A stretch of DNA of 64,000 nt from JAMXLO01 sp963794185 (GTDB taxonomy: Bacteria > Pseudomonadota > Alphaproteobacteria > Acetobacterales > Acetobacteraceae): contig CAWCDM010000003.1 in assembly GCA_963794185.1 (NCBI GenBank), positions 62,001 through 126,000 of the forward strand. Reading direction: 5' to 3'. The notes under the pieces were generated by a model. The model ran no database searches. It was not told the DNA's origin and saw nothing but the letters and a program-made list of their open reading frames with translations. The stretch's first letter is position 1, and each line of letters opens with the position of its first letter. A program made the translations under genes and the position numbers. Positions 37,519 through 48,546 of the stretch are shown one piece after another.

Positions 37519-37702
37519 TCATGCCTCCTGCAAGCGGAGGCTATGCTCTATTGCAGCGCAGCATGACTCACTGCCCGATGTCCAGGCGGAAAAATCGGCC
37601 TGCTCGCTTATACGGCCAATAATGGCCTAGCTTCTAGGCTTCATTGTCTTGAAAGTGTGCGCCTTCGCGTACCCCGCAGGCAATTCCTGGATGCAGCAGT
37701 CT

Positions 37703-37731
37703 CGGCGCCCGCCAAGAATTGGCGGGCGCCG
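37703..37731 (-). terminator. rho-independent-type hairpin after the PQQ dehydrogenase
   Basis: A perfect 13-bp stem, CGGCGCCCGCCAA and TTGGCGGGCGCCG, with a GAA loop, about 20 bp beyond the dehydrogenase stop. The flanking sequence is not T-rich, so rho assistance may be needed. The stem length and position still support a terminator. Confidence 0.7.
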
Positions 37732-37751
37732 GACCGGGTTCCAGGTTCAGG

Positions 37752-39840
37752 TTACGGCTCGACGATGACCTGGCCGTACATCCACGGGTGCGGCGTGCAG
37801 ATGAAGTAGTAGGTGCCCGGCTGGTCGAAGGTGACGGTCTTCGACTGCCCCTTTGCCAGGATGCCGGTGTCCCACTTGCTCGACCCCACCGCGGCCCCAG
37901 GCGCGGTCTCCGTCGCCGAATGCGGAATATCGCCGGCATTGACGAAATTGACCTGTGGCGCCGCGCTTCACCCGCATGCGGGCCGGCCAGTAGGAATATT
38001 CGACGTTGTTGTCGGCGATCCGCACCGTATCCACGCCATCCGCGATCGGTCCCGTCGGTCCCGCTACCGTCGCCGGCGGCGGCGGCGGCCACAACGGCTG
38101 GAGCTTGCCATCCAGCGCGAATGTCCACACCGCATCGCCGAAGGCGGTGCCATGGACCGAGTTGCCGCCGGCCACGATAGTGACGTACTGCTGGCCGTCC
38201 ACTTCATAAGTCATCGGCGGGGCATCCGCGCCGAAGCCGGTCTGGAACTGCCAGAGTTGCTCGCCGGTCTTGGCGTCGAGGGCCACGATGTTGCCGTCCG
38301 GCGAGCCGCGGAACAGCAGGCCACCGGCGGTCACCACGCCGCCGCCGTTGCCGCCCATGCGATACGGCAGCTTCTGCTGCCAGGCGATCTTGTTGGTGGT
38401 GGAATTGATCGCCGTGAACGTGCCGCTCATGGGCGAGCCGATCGGCGCCGCCTGGGTGCCGCCGACATAGCGCATGCCGTTCTTCCAGTCCTGCCCATAG
38501 CGGGCAAAGACGCTGGTCCGCACGGTGCCGTCCACGTAGAGAAGACCGGTGTCCGGGCTGTACGGCATTGGCGACCAGTTCGTGCCGCCGATGCCAGAGG
38601 GCTGCACGAGGACCGGCGTCTCCCAGAATGGCTCGAACAGGCAGCCCGCCTTGGCGTAGCCGGGCAGCAGTTCGGCGCACTGCGGCACGGTGGGATCGCC
38701 CACCGGAATAGGTTGGGTCTTCGCCGTCTTCTGCCTCGGTTCCTGCGGCACCGGCTTTTCGTTGATGCCGATCAGCGGCTTGCCGTCGGTCCGGTCGACA
38801 ATATACACCCAGCCGGTGCGCCCGGCCTGGGCCGCCGCCTTGCGCGGCTGGCCGTTGATGACGGTGTCGAACAGCACCACCGGGCTGGCCGCATCATAGT
38901 CCCAGATGTCGTGGTGCACCTCCTGGAAATGCCAGCGATACACCCCGGTCTTGGCATCGATCGCCATGATCGAGGCGCAGAACAGGTTGTCGCCCTCGCG
39001 CATCGATCCGTCATAGTCCGGCCCGCAGTTGCCGGTCGCGAAATAGGCCAGGCCGAGCGCCGGATCGAGCGAAGGCGTGTTCCAGATCGACGCTCCGCCG
39101 CGCATCGCGTGCGAGGTTTCCGCCGGCCAGGAGTCGCTGCCGGTCTCGCCAGGAGCCGGCAGCGTGTACGCCCGCCACAGGATCTTCCCGGTCTTTGCAT
39201 CGAGCGCGGTCTCGCGGCCGCGGACGCCGAATTCGCCGCCCGTCATGCCGCTGTAGACGATGCCCTCATAGTAGAGCGGCGCGGCAGTGACGCCGTAGCC
39301 GTTCTGCCACTCCTCGATCGGCGATTTCCACACTTCCTTGCCGGTCTTGATGTCGAGCGCCACGACATTGGCGTCGAGTTGACCGAGGAACAGCATACCC
39401 TCGCCCATCGCCAGCCCACGGTTGAGCCAGCCGCAGCACACGGTGGAAATCTTCTGGTCGAGGCCCGACCAGCGCTCCCATACTATTTCGCCGGTTTTGG
39501 CATTCATCGCGAACACGTCGTCGTTGCCGGTCACGACGTACATAATTCCGTCCCTGACCAGGGGCGTAGCCTCGGCCGAGTATTTTCCGCCGTATCCGGA
39601 GCCCTTGAGCCTGGTCATCCAGGCGCCCTTGAGCTGCTTGACGTTCGAGGTGTCGATCTGCTTCAGCGTCGAATAGCGCTGGTTCGTGATGGCGCCGCCG
39701 TTGGTTACCCAGTCCTTGCCGGCCGGACTCCGCACCATCCGGTCGATGTCCGGGTCGTCGGCCGAGGCCGGCAGACATCCCGCACAAACCACGAAGCCCG
39801 CGAACAACGCCGATACGAATAGGCGACCATGACCTGGCAT
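37752..39840 (-). CDS. PQQ-dependent dehydrogenase with C-terminal cupredoxin domain, one frame break
   Basis: A periplasmic quinoprotein, about 695 residues after correcting one extra base near 37958. A signal peptide ends CLPASAD. The eight-bladed propeller has AxDAKTGxxxW tryptophan-docking repeats, adjacent cysteines in TVCCGW (about residue 133, the vicinal disulfide near PQQ) and metal-site residues ATGN and DIWDYD (about residue 311). The second Asp of DYD is the position that coordinates lanthanide in XoxF/PedH-type enzymes. The corrected tail reads VNFVNAGDIPHSAT and ends YYFICTPHPWMYGQV: His, Cys, His and Met ligands of a type-1 copper site. The cupredoxin replaces the usual cytochrome c domain. 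It is probably an alcohol or aldehyde dehydrogenase. Confidence 0.85.
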
Positions 39841-39944
39841 GTCGGTTTCCCCCGGAGGTTTTCGTTTGGTTTGGGTGTTACGCTATGCCCGGGGCGGCGG
39901 TATTGGCAAGTCTTCGCACGCGCCATGCGTGCAGGACGTGCAGT

Positions 39945-40505
39945 TCAGGGTTGGCGCATAGCCATATCGCCACCCGGCAACATCTGGTTCGCTGCGTCCA
40001 GTGTCGCGATGTTCGCCGACTGGATGTAAGGCAGGTTGTTCAGCACCTGCAGCGTCTGCTCGGGTGGCAGGGTGAAGGCCGGCACGGCGAGCAACTGCAT
40101 CGCGGCGGGCTGGTTGCCGAACTCCCACAGCCAAGCGAACTGCAGCAGGACATTCGCCACGACCTGCGATGGCGCGTCCGGCCTGATCCCCAGGGCCCGA
40201 CGCACATCGGCGCGCGCCCGCAGCATCTCCATTTTGGTCAGCGGCGACAGCGTCACCCAGCGCGGGTTGCTGCTGAGTTCACCAGCCAGGTAATCCACCG
40301 CTGCTGCCGCCCTGGCGGCATCGACCGGATCATTCAGCGTGCGCGCCGGCACGGCGAAGGCATAGGACGCCTGGTTCGCCGCGGCCAGCGTGTTGTCAAA
40401 GATGCCGAACGCTCCGGGCGGGACCGACGCCGTGTCCGGCGGCGGCTGGACGGCACAGGCGGCCATCACCAGACCTGTCAGCACGACAGCGGTACGGATC
40501 ATCAT
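39945..40505 (-). CDS. putative lipoprotein
   Basis: A 186-residue protein with a lipobox: hydrophobic TAVVLTGLVMAAC with Cys at about residue 17. The mature part is helical and Ala/Leu-rich, with no recognised domain. It is followed on the minus strand by the PQQ dehydrogenase after about 100 bp, so a role in that periplasmic system is possible but unproven. The start may be either of two adjacent ATGs (40505 or 40502). Confidence 0.7.
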   Translation of the reverse strand: MMIRTAVVLTGLVMAACAVQPPPDTASVPPGAFGIFDNTLAAANQASYAFAVPARTLNDPVDAARAAAAVDYLAGELSSNPRWVTLSPLTKMEMLRARADVRRALGIRPDAPSQVVANVLLQFAWLWEFGNQPAAMQLLAVPAFTLPPEQTLQVLNNLPYIQSANIATLDAANQMLPGGDMAMRQP

Positions 40506-40572
40506 TGCTCGAACCCTCTTCCATCACACCGAAGGAAATGGGCAGCCCCGGCGCTTTCCGTTAGAGCGCGCG

Positions 40573-41124
40573 CTATGTCGCGCTGCTCAACCCGGTGCGG
40601 AAGCGGGCGGCCAGTTCGCGATATACCACCGCGTTGCGATCGAATTTCCGCCGCTCCTCGTCGTTCATCACGCGCAGCAGCTTGGCCGGCGCGCCGACCC
40701 ACAGTTCGTTGCGGCCGATCACCTTGCCGGGCGTGAGCAGACCGCCCGCGCCGAGCATGCCGCCTTCCTCGATCACCGCGCCGTCCAGCACGGTCGCGGA
40801 GATGCCGACGAAGGCACGATTCTTCAGCGTGCAGGCGTGGATGACGGCGTTATGGCCGACGGTGACATCATCGCCGATGATCGCGGCAAGCCCGCCGGAA
40901 TCGACATGGATGATCGCGCCGTCCTGGATGTTGGTGCGCGCGCCGATGCGGACGTGGCACAAATCGCCACGCACCAGGCAATGGAACCAGACGCCGGTCT
41001 CCGAGCCGATCTCCACGTCGCCAATCACCGCCGCGGTCGGGGCGATGAACGCGTCCGGCGCAACCTTCGGGGTGATGCCGTCCAGCGTGTAGATCGGCCC
41101 GTGGCCGGCGAACGGCTCAGGCAT
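40573..41124 (-). CDS. gamma-carbonic anhydrase family protein
   Basis: A 183-residue left-handed beta-helix (hexapeptide repeat) trimer. The three His zinc ligands of the family are in AIIHVDSG and VGHNAVIHAC. Hexapeptide steps such as IGDVEIGSETGVWFH run through the middle, with a C-terminal helix. Members (CaiE/PaaY/YrdA-like) include true carbonic anhydrases and proteins without proven activity; PaaY acts as a thioesterase. Its first codons overlap the 3' end of argC by 8 bp, so the two are probably cotranscribed. Confidence 0.88.
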   Translation of the reverse strand: MPEPFAGHGPIYTLDGITPKVAPDAFIAPTAAVIGDVEIGSETGVWFHCLVRGDLCHVRIGARTNIQDGAIIHVDSGGLAAIIGDDVTVGHNAVIHACTLKNRAFVGISATVLDGAVIEEGGMLGAGGLLTPGKVIGRNELWVGAPAKLLRVMNDEERRKFDRNAVVYRELAARFRTGLSSAT

Positions 41125-42073
41125 GCACTGCCTCCCGCTGCGCGGCCGCGACGGGAAGGCCAAGCATCAGCCGGATGTTCTGTACCGCCGCGCCCGACGC
41201 ACCCTTGCCGAGGTTGTCGAGCCGCGCGACCAGCACGGCCTGGCGATGCTCGTCGTTGGCGTTGACATAGAGCTCCAGCAGGTTCGTCTCGTTCAGCGCC
41301 TGCGGCTCCAGCTTGCCGTCCGCCGGGGGCGCGACGACATGAACGAACTCGCAGCCCCGATAGCGCGCCTCGAGCACCGCATGCAGGTCGGCGCCGGTGG
41401 GCTTGCCCTGCAGCGTGTCCAGATGCAGCGGCACCGCGACCAGCATGCCCTGGCGATAGTGGCCCACCGACGGCGCGAAGATCGGCCGGCGCGAAAGGCC
41501 GCAATAGAGCTGGGTTTCCGGGATGTGCTTGTGCGCCAGGTTCAACCCGTAGAGTTCGTAGGCTGGTCCGCCGTCGTGCTCGTGGGCCTCGATCATCGAC
41601 CGCCCGCCGCCGGAGTAGCCGCTGACGGCGTTGATGGTGATCGGATGATCCGGCGGGATGATGCCGGCATCCACCAGCGGGCGGACCAGGCCGATCGCGC
41701 CGGTGGAATAGCAGCCAGGATTGGCGACCTTTCCCGCGCTCGCGATGCGCTCCGCCTGGCCGTCCTGCATTTCGGGAAAGCCATAGGCCCAGTCCGGATG
41801 CACGCGATGCGCCGTGCTGGCGTCGAGCAGCTTCGGCGCGGCGCTGCCCAGCCCATCGGCGAGCGCCACCGACTCGCGTGCCGCATCGTCGGGCAGGCAG
41901 AGCACGACGAGGTCCACGCGGGCCATCATGTCGCGCCGCGCGGCAGGGTCGCGGCGACGCTCGGCGGGCAGGCTTTTGAGTTCGATGTCGGGCAGCGCGC
42001 GCAGACGGTCGCTGATGCCTAGCCCGGTCGTGCCGGCCTCGCCATCGATGAACACGCTGGGCTTGGAAGCCAT
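41117..42073 (-). CDS. argC: N-acetyl-gamma-glutamyl-phosphate reductase, short type
   Basis: A 318-residue enzyme reducing N-acetylglutamyl phosphate to the semialdehyde in arginine biosynthesis (NADPH). The N-terminal motif FIDGEAGTTGLGI and the active-site Cys in ANPGCYSTGAIGL identify it, with GYSGGGRSMI further on. The length fits the type 2 (short) ArgC common in alphaproteobacteria rather than the approximately 350-residue type. It lies 60 bp after rpsI, an order seen in related alphaproteobacteria (from memory). Intact. Confidence 0.92.
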   Translation of the reverse strand: MASKPSVFIDGEAGTTGLGISDRLRALPDIELKSLPAERRRDPAARRDMMARVDLVVLCLPDDAARESVALADGLGSAAPKLLDASTAHRVHPDWAYGFPEMQDGQAERIASAGKVANPGCYSTGAIGLVRPLVDAGIIPPDHPITINAVSGYSGGGRSMIEAHEHDGGPAYELYGLNLAHKHIPETQLYCGLSRRPIFAPSVGHYRQGMLVAVPLHLDTLQGKPTGADLHAVLEARYRGCEFVHVVAPPADGKLEPQALNETNLLELYVNANDEHRQAVLVARLDNLGKGASGAAVQNIRLMLGLPVAAAQREAVHA

Positions 42074-42132
42074 CTTGATCCTCCGACCGCCGTCGAACAG
42101 TTCGTCATAGGCCGTCCCCGGTCTCGACCGGA

Positions 42133-42642
42133 CTAGCGCTTGCTGAACTGGAAGCTTCGTCGGGCCTTCGCCTTGCCGTACTTCTTGCGCTCGACCACGC
42201 GGGAATCGCGGGTGAGGAAGCCGGCGACCTTCAGGATGCCGCGCAGGTCCGGCTCATAATACGTCAGCGCGCGGGAGATGCCGTGGCGCACCGCGCCGGC
42301 CTGGCCGGAGAGGCCGCCGCCGGTGACGGTGCAGAACACGTCGAACTGGTTGTAGCGGTCGGCCACCAGGAACGGCTGGGTGAGCAGCATGCGCAGCACG
42401 GGGCGCGCGAAGTACTGCACGACCTTCTTGCTGTTCACGGTGATCTCGCCCTTGCCGGGCTTGATCCAGACGCGAGCGACGGCGTTCTTGCGCCGGCCCG
42501 TGGCATAGGAGCGGCCGAGCGCGTCCCGTCTCGGTTCGACCTTCGGCCGATCGGTGGTTGCCGGCGCGATGCCGACGGCGGCCTGCTGCGCGGCGACGAT
42601 ATCCGCGAGATCGGCGAGCGTGCGGGTCTGGGTTCCGGACAT
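42133..42642 (-). CDS. rpsI: 30S ribosomal protein S9
   Basis: A 169-residue S9 with an N-terminal extension typical of alphaproteobacteria. The conserved core starts YATGRRKNAVARVWIKPGKG and the C-terminus ends RRSFQFSKR, the basic tail that reaches the P-site tRNA. It follows rplM by 6 bp in the classic rplM-rpsI operon. Confidence 0.97.
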   Translation of the reverse strand: MSGTQTRTLADLADIVAAQQAAVGIAPATTDRPKVEPRRDALGRSYATGRRKNAVARVWIKPGKGEITVNSKKVVQYFARPVLRMLLTQPFLVADRYNQFDVFCTVTGGGLSGQAGAVRHGISRALTYYEPDLRGILKVAGFLTRDSRVVERKKYGKAKARRSFQFSKR

Positions 42643-42648
42643 GCGCGA

Positions 42649-43116
42649 TCAGCCTCGCTTGTTCTTCGGGTTCATTGCGGCGACGTCGAGCGGTCTCGGC
42701 TGCTGCGCCGCGTGCCTGTGCTCGGGGCCGGCATAGAGGTACAGATGCTTCATCTGCTTCCGCTGCAGCGGACCGCGGGTGATCATCCGCTCCACCGCCT
42801 TTTCCAGCACGCGCTCAGGATGCTGGCTGTCCAGGCGCTGGCGGATGGTGCGGCCCTTGATGCCGCCGGCATAACCGGTGTGATAGTAGAAGATCGACTG
42901 GTCCGGCTTGTTGCCGGTGACGCGCACCTTCGCCGCGTTGACCACGACGACGTTGTCGCCGCAATCGACATGCGGGGTGAACTGCGGCTTGTGCTTGCCG
43001 CGCAGGTGGTTGGCGATGACGACGGCCAGGCGGCCGAGCACGACGCCCTCGGCGTCGATCAGCACCCAGTCCTTCTTCACCTCCGCGGGCTTGAGCGAGA
43101 GGGTGGTTTTCTGCAT
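42649..43116 (-). CDS. rplM: 50S ribosomal protein L13
   Basis: A 155-residue L13, one of the early-assembling large-subunit proteins. The start is MQKTTLSLKPAEVKKDWVLI, and GRLAVVIANHLRGKHKP and NAAKVRVTGNK are canonical. First gene of the operon. The 270-bp gap upstream to the dGTPase-like gene should contain the ribosomal protein promoter. Confidence 0.97.
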   Translation of the reverse strand: MQKTTLSLKPAEVKKDWVLIDAEGVVLGRLAVVIANHLRGKHKPQFTPHVDCGDNVVVVNAAKVRVTGNKPDQSIFYYHTGYAGGIKGRTIRQRLDSQHPERVLEKAVERMITRGPLQRKQMKHLYLYAGPEHRHAAQQPRPLDVAAMNPKNKRG

Positions 43117-43385
43117 CGGGGAGGTGTCCCTGCGGGTTGGCGGCGGGGTATGGGGGAAAAGCGTGGTGGGGTCAAGGCGTTAGGTGTGTGGTAGGATATT
43201 ACCACAAGTGTACGAGACTTTCGCTCGGCGTCGCCATGTCTGATGAGATGAAGATGGCTATTAGCGTCCGCTCCGCCCAGGTGCTGTGCCAAGCACGCCT
43301 CGAACGAATCCTGTGTCCGTGCTACAAAGACGGTGTGAAGCGTGCCGGTGCCATCGGCCGACTGAGGGAGCACGAAGCCGAACTG

Positions 43386-45062
43386 ATGACCCAAGATGTC
43401 GAGCGTCTAGCCTGGGGAAGGCTGCTGTGTGATCAGCGGTTCCCAAAGAACGTCCTCGATCTCCCCAGAGCCGAGGCTGATCCCGACTGGCTAGTGAACA
43501 GTCGAACCGAGCCAGAACGGGACTTCGATCGAATCCTATTCGCTACGCCGACGCGCCGACTTGGAGACGAGACACAAGTATTTCCGCTCGAAAAGAATGA
43601 GAGCGTCCTGTACTCGTTTGACGCATAGTCACGAGGTGGCGAACCTAGCGCGTTCTATCGGAACTCACATCGTGAACAGCTCGCTTGGGGAACGAATTGT
43701 GTAAGAAGCCAAGGTAACCCTCGGAGAAGGGTGCGATACCGGGGTCCGACGCGCCATACCTGCTATCCTTGCCGCAATCGGGCTTGCACATGATCTGGGC
43801 AATCCACCGTTCGGACACCAGGGCGAGGCGGCTATTCGGAGCTGGATTATTCGCAATGATCACGAGATATTCTCGGTATCAAAAGTGCCAAGCTGCGAAG
43901 CTGGGAGAGAAGGGCCGAGAGCGAATTATTCGCGACCTTGAAGGGCTGACAATGTCTCATAGGGAGGATTTTCGGAATTTCGAGGGGAATGCTCAAACAT
44001 TGAGGACTTTAACTCGGCTTCAGGTTGTAAAGGACGACCGCGGTCTCAACCTAACTTTCGGCACACTTGCTGCATTGATGAAGTATACAGTCGCGTCCGA
44101 TCAGGTGATGCGCAAAGTGGACGGCAAGAATCCCCCGGTGTTTGCAAAGAAGGTGGGGTTCTTCTCGTCGGAGGCAGAGCTGGCCAAGCAAATCAGGCAG
44201 GCATCCGGATTACACGGCCAAATCCGGCACCCACTGACGTACATCATGGAAGCGTGCGATGACATCGCGTATCTCGTCGTAGACGCAGAAGACGCGGTAA
44301 AGAAGCAAATCGTCTCCTTCCACGATCTTGTGGCATGGTTGAGCAGCAGATCGACCCTAAGGGATGACAACCTCACAAAATGGATTCTGACAACTGCACA
44401 GCACGGAGTTGAAGATGCAAGGGCAGCGAAATTACCACCGTCTGAGGTAAATGACATCTCTATGCAGATTTTTCGGACCAACGCAATCACTGCGATGGTT
44501 TCTGCAGTGATTCTGTACGTTCGATTTACACTACGATAGCGTGATGACTACGGGTTTGGGCGAGTCACTAATCGATCTGAGTATGGCGAGCCGCTTCGCT
44601 CGCGAGCTGAAAGAGTTCGATATTCAGCACGCGTACAAGCATCGGCGCGTGCTCGAAATCGAGCTTGGTGGGTTCAACACGATCCAAGACCTCATGGACT
44701 TGCTGTGGCATGGAATTGTCGAGCGGGAACAATTCGAGGTGCAATTGATTTTCGAGCGCACTTCACCGTTCGCTCGATATGCTTACGGTCGTATTTCAGA
44801 GAATTATCGACGCGTCTTCGAGGGTAGGTTACCATCCGCGTGTCGGGGGGCGGTGAGTTTGCCGATTCGGTACCGTGAGCTACAGTTGCTCACGGATATG
44901 GTTGCCGGAATGACAGACCAATTCGCTATCGACCTACACCGGGAGCTGAAGGAATTCCATGTTGGCGCGTCGGTGACCCCGACCGAACCCGCTCGGCAAC
45001 GCAGTACGCGCATTACGCTACGCATATCGGTGGGATTTTTGGCTCAAGATTTATATTTATAA
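43386..45062 (+). pseudogene. dGTP triphosphohydrolase (HD domain), degraded
   Basis: Collinear pieces of a deoxyguanosinetriphosphate triphosphohydrolase, which splits dGTP to deoxyguanosine and triphosphate. Seen in order: RDFDRILFATPTRRL and TQVFPLE; LTHSHEVANLARSIG (first His); LAHDLGNPPFGHQGE (HD pair); DFRNFEGNAQTLRTL; MEACDDIAYLV (last Asp); and the C-terminal LIDLSMASRFARELKEFD. Breaks are an extra base near 43607, an in-frame TAA near 43700, a shift at about 43880 and one near 44513. GC is visibly lower than in flanking genes, suggesting transfer. Corrected length is about 550 residues, slightly over E. coli Dgt. Confidence 0.75.
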
Positions 45063-45085
45063 CACGCTTGCGGATGCGGTCAAAT

Positions 45086-45446
45086 ATGAGCCAGCCGAGA
45101 TCAACTTTTGGTCGGCCACTTGCGCTCGGTGAGCAATTGGCGTCTCACGTGCTCAAGCAGATTAGGGATTATGGCTGGGCGGCGTTGGCTGCAAGCGAAC
45201 GCCGGAGCTTCCCACGTCCCGGTACCGAGTGGCTTTGACGGCGAGACCATCGCTACTATCTTGACGAATCATTGCCAGCGAGGCGTTGGGGCAGTGCGCC
45301 TCCCACTTCGGCCTAAGCAGGACGAAATTGAGCTTGTCGGAGGCCACGCGCTTGCTGGGCCGGTGATCCAGCGTCGAAGGCTTTTGGCACAGCGGCGGGA
45401 TCGCCAGCGCTTGAGCGCGGACGTGTTGCCTGATATTCCGGAATGA
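45086..45446 (+). CDS. small hypothetical protein after dGTPase, one apparent frame break
   Basis: From the ATG at 45086 a frame reads MSQPRSTFGRPLALGEQLA to PGTEWL, then stops near 45238. A one-base shift continues DGETIATILTNHCQRGVGAV to SADVLPDIPE at 45446. Corrected length is about 119 residues. No family is recognised. It shares the lower GC of the dGTPase and follows it by 23 bp, so it probably arrived with it. The reconstruction depends on the inferred shift and is tentative. Confidence 0.35.
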
Positions 45447-45609
45447 GAATCAACTTGGCCCGCGAAAGGGCGCTTATCGCTTATCCGTTTGTCCTAGGCG
45501 TGCCGGCGAAACTCAGCGTCGCGACCACTCCTGAGAGCACTGCCGCGCATAACGCGCGCGCTCGGCATGACACTCTCCGCTCGCGTCAAGCCGGCCGCGT
45601 GAGACCCTG

Positions 45610-46657
45610 TTACCCGCCAGAACTCGCGCCAGCGTTCCCGTGCCGCCCCAACACCTCCGCCAGCCCCATCCGCCGGTGGCCGTGCCGCCCCACCATCGTC
45701 TCCGCCGCGGCCAGCGCATCCAGCACCGCCTCCTGCGTCGCCTCGGCGGCGGCCTGGAACAGCCGGTCGATCCGGCTCTCCGCCAGCATGCGGTATTCGA
45801 TCAGGTCCTGATCGGCCTCGTGCGGCAGCCGGTTGGCTGTGGTGAACGCCAGCGCGATGTCGCCGCTGCCGTTGCCCCAGAACGAGCCGCACCAGGCCAG
45901 CCCCACGCCGGCGCGCCGCGCCACCCGGCCCAACTGGCGGTGGCCCAGCGGGATATCGGTTCCGATGACGATGATGCAGGAACCGGCGTCGGGCTATCGG
46001 CGGCGATGCCGGGTCCACCCGCCGCCCGTCCGGCAGCCGCAGATCCCCAGCGCGGCCGAAATTCGCCAGCACCAGCACGCCCAGGTGATACGTCGTCTCG
46101 TCCAGCCGCAGCCGGCGCGAGGCGCTGCCGATGCCGCCCTTCAGCCCGAAGCAGCTCATCCCGGTACCGGCGCCCACCGCGCCGACCGCGAAATCCTCCC
46201 CCGCCGCCGCGATCGCCGCCTCGGCATGCGCCTCGGTCACCGCCATCGCCTGGATGTCGTTCAGGTAGCCGTCGTTGCATTCCAGCACGACCGGATTGAC
46301 CGTCGCGGTCTGCCGACCGATCTCCGGATCGGCGGCGATCGCCCGCCGGATCAGCGCCGTCGCGCAGACGCCGGCCGCGAACGTGTTGGTCAGCAGGATC
46401 GGCGTCTCCAGCGTGCCCAATTCGTTCAGCTGCACCAGCCCGATGCTCTTGCCGAAGCCGTTCAGCACGACCGCCGCCGCCACAGGCTTGTCGCGGAACA
46501 GATCGCCGTCATGCGGCAGCACCGCGGTGACGCCGGTGCGCACGTCGCCTTCGATCAGCGTCGCGTGCCCGACTGTCACGCCGGGCACATCGGCGATGCT
46601 GTTGCGCTCGCCAGGCGGCAGCGAGCCGCAGGCCAGGCCGAGGTCGCGTGCGCGCAT
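45610..46657 (-). CDS. P1-family peptidase (DmpA/BapA-like), one frame break
   Basis: A DmpA-type aminopeptidase/amidase, about 349 residues once corrected. It starts MRARDLGLACGSLPPGERNS, with VPGVTVGHATL, NPVVLECNDGYLND and GAVGAGTGMSCFGLKGGIG typical of the family. A shift at about 45975 moves the frame from the false RRRFLHH to SCIIVIGTDIPLGHRQLGR. GNGSGDIALAFTTAN holds the site where these precursors self-cleave to expose the nucleophilic Ser. Members release N-terminal D- or beta-amino acids from peptides. It stands alone. Confidence 0.85.
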
Positions 46658-46750
46658 GGAGTGCCTCCGGCGCCGATCTCTAGCCGACAACGCGAAATCG
46701 GCCTAATTACCAGCCACCCAAAGGATTGGTCCGTCGCCGTGCGTCAATCC

Positions 46751-46829
46751 GTCATGGCCGGGCTTGTTCCGGCCATCCGTTGCGGCGCCAGTGCCGGCAT
46801 GGATGGCCGGGACAAGCCCGGCCACGACG
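46751..46829. repeat. inverted repeat, family C (GTCATGGCCGGG...)
   Basis: GTCATGGCCGGGCTTGTTCC plus GGCCATCC is mirrored by GGATGGCCGGGACAAGCCCGGCCACGAC, 23 bp apart. A common type of palindrome in high-GC alphaproteobacteria. It sits in the divergent gap between the peptidase and mmsA genes. Confidence 0.8.
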
Positions 46830-46885
46830 ATGGAGCAGTGACACCCCACTCCGTCGGGCAACAGGCGATCCCAAGGGAGGCAGAC

Positions 46886-48383
<1,498 letters not shown>

Positions 48384-48546
48384 CATCGCTGCGGACTTGC
48401 GGCCGGCATTACGGGCAAATCACGCAGATAGAGGTCTAGAGGGATGGCCGCTGCTTGCCGTTCGAGTAACGTTCGTGGTTACCTCCATGGCGTGATCGGC
48501 CAGCCCTAGAACTGGCGGAGTCCCTCTGCGCTCGCTGGAGGTTTCG

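Noticed and set aside
43196..43385. N-terminal extension of the dGTPase frame (MSDEMKMAISV...)
   Set aside because: It lies upstream of the first dGTPase-like residues and has no recognisable domain; it could be 5' leader, so the gene start was placed at 43386.
45443..45811. A 122-codon plus-strand frame overlapping the P1 peptidase gene
   Set aside because: Most of it is antisense to the conserved C-terminus of the peptidase, and its start merely overlaps the preceding stop.
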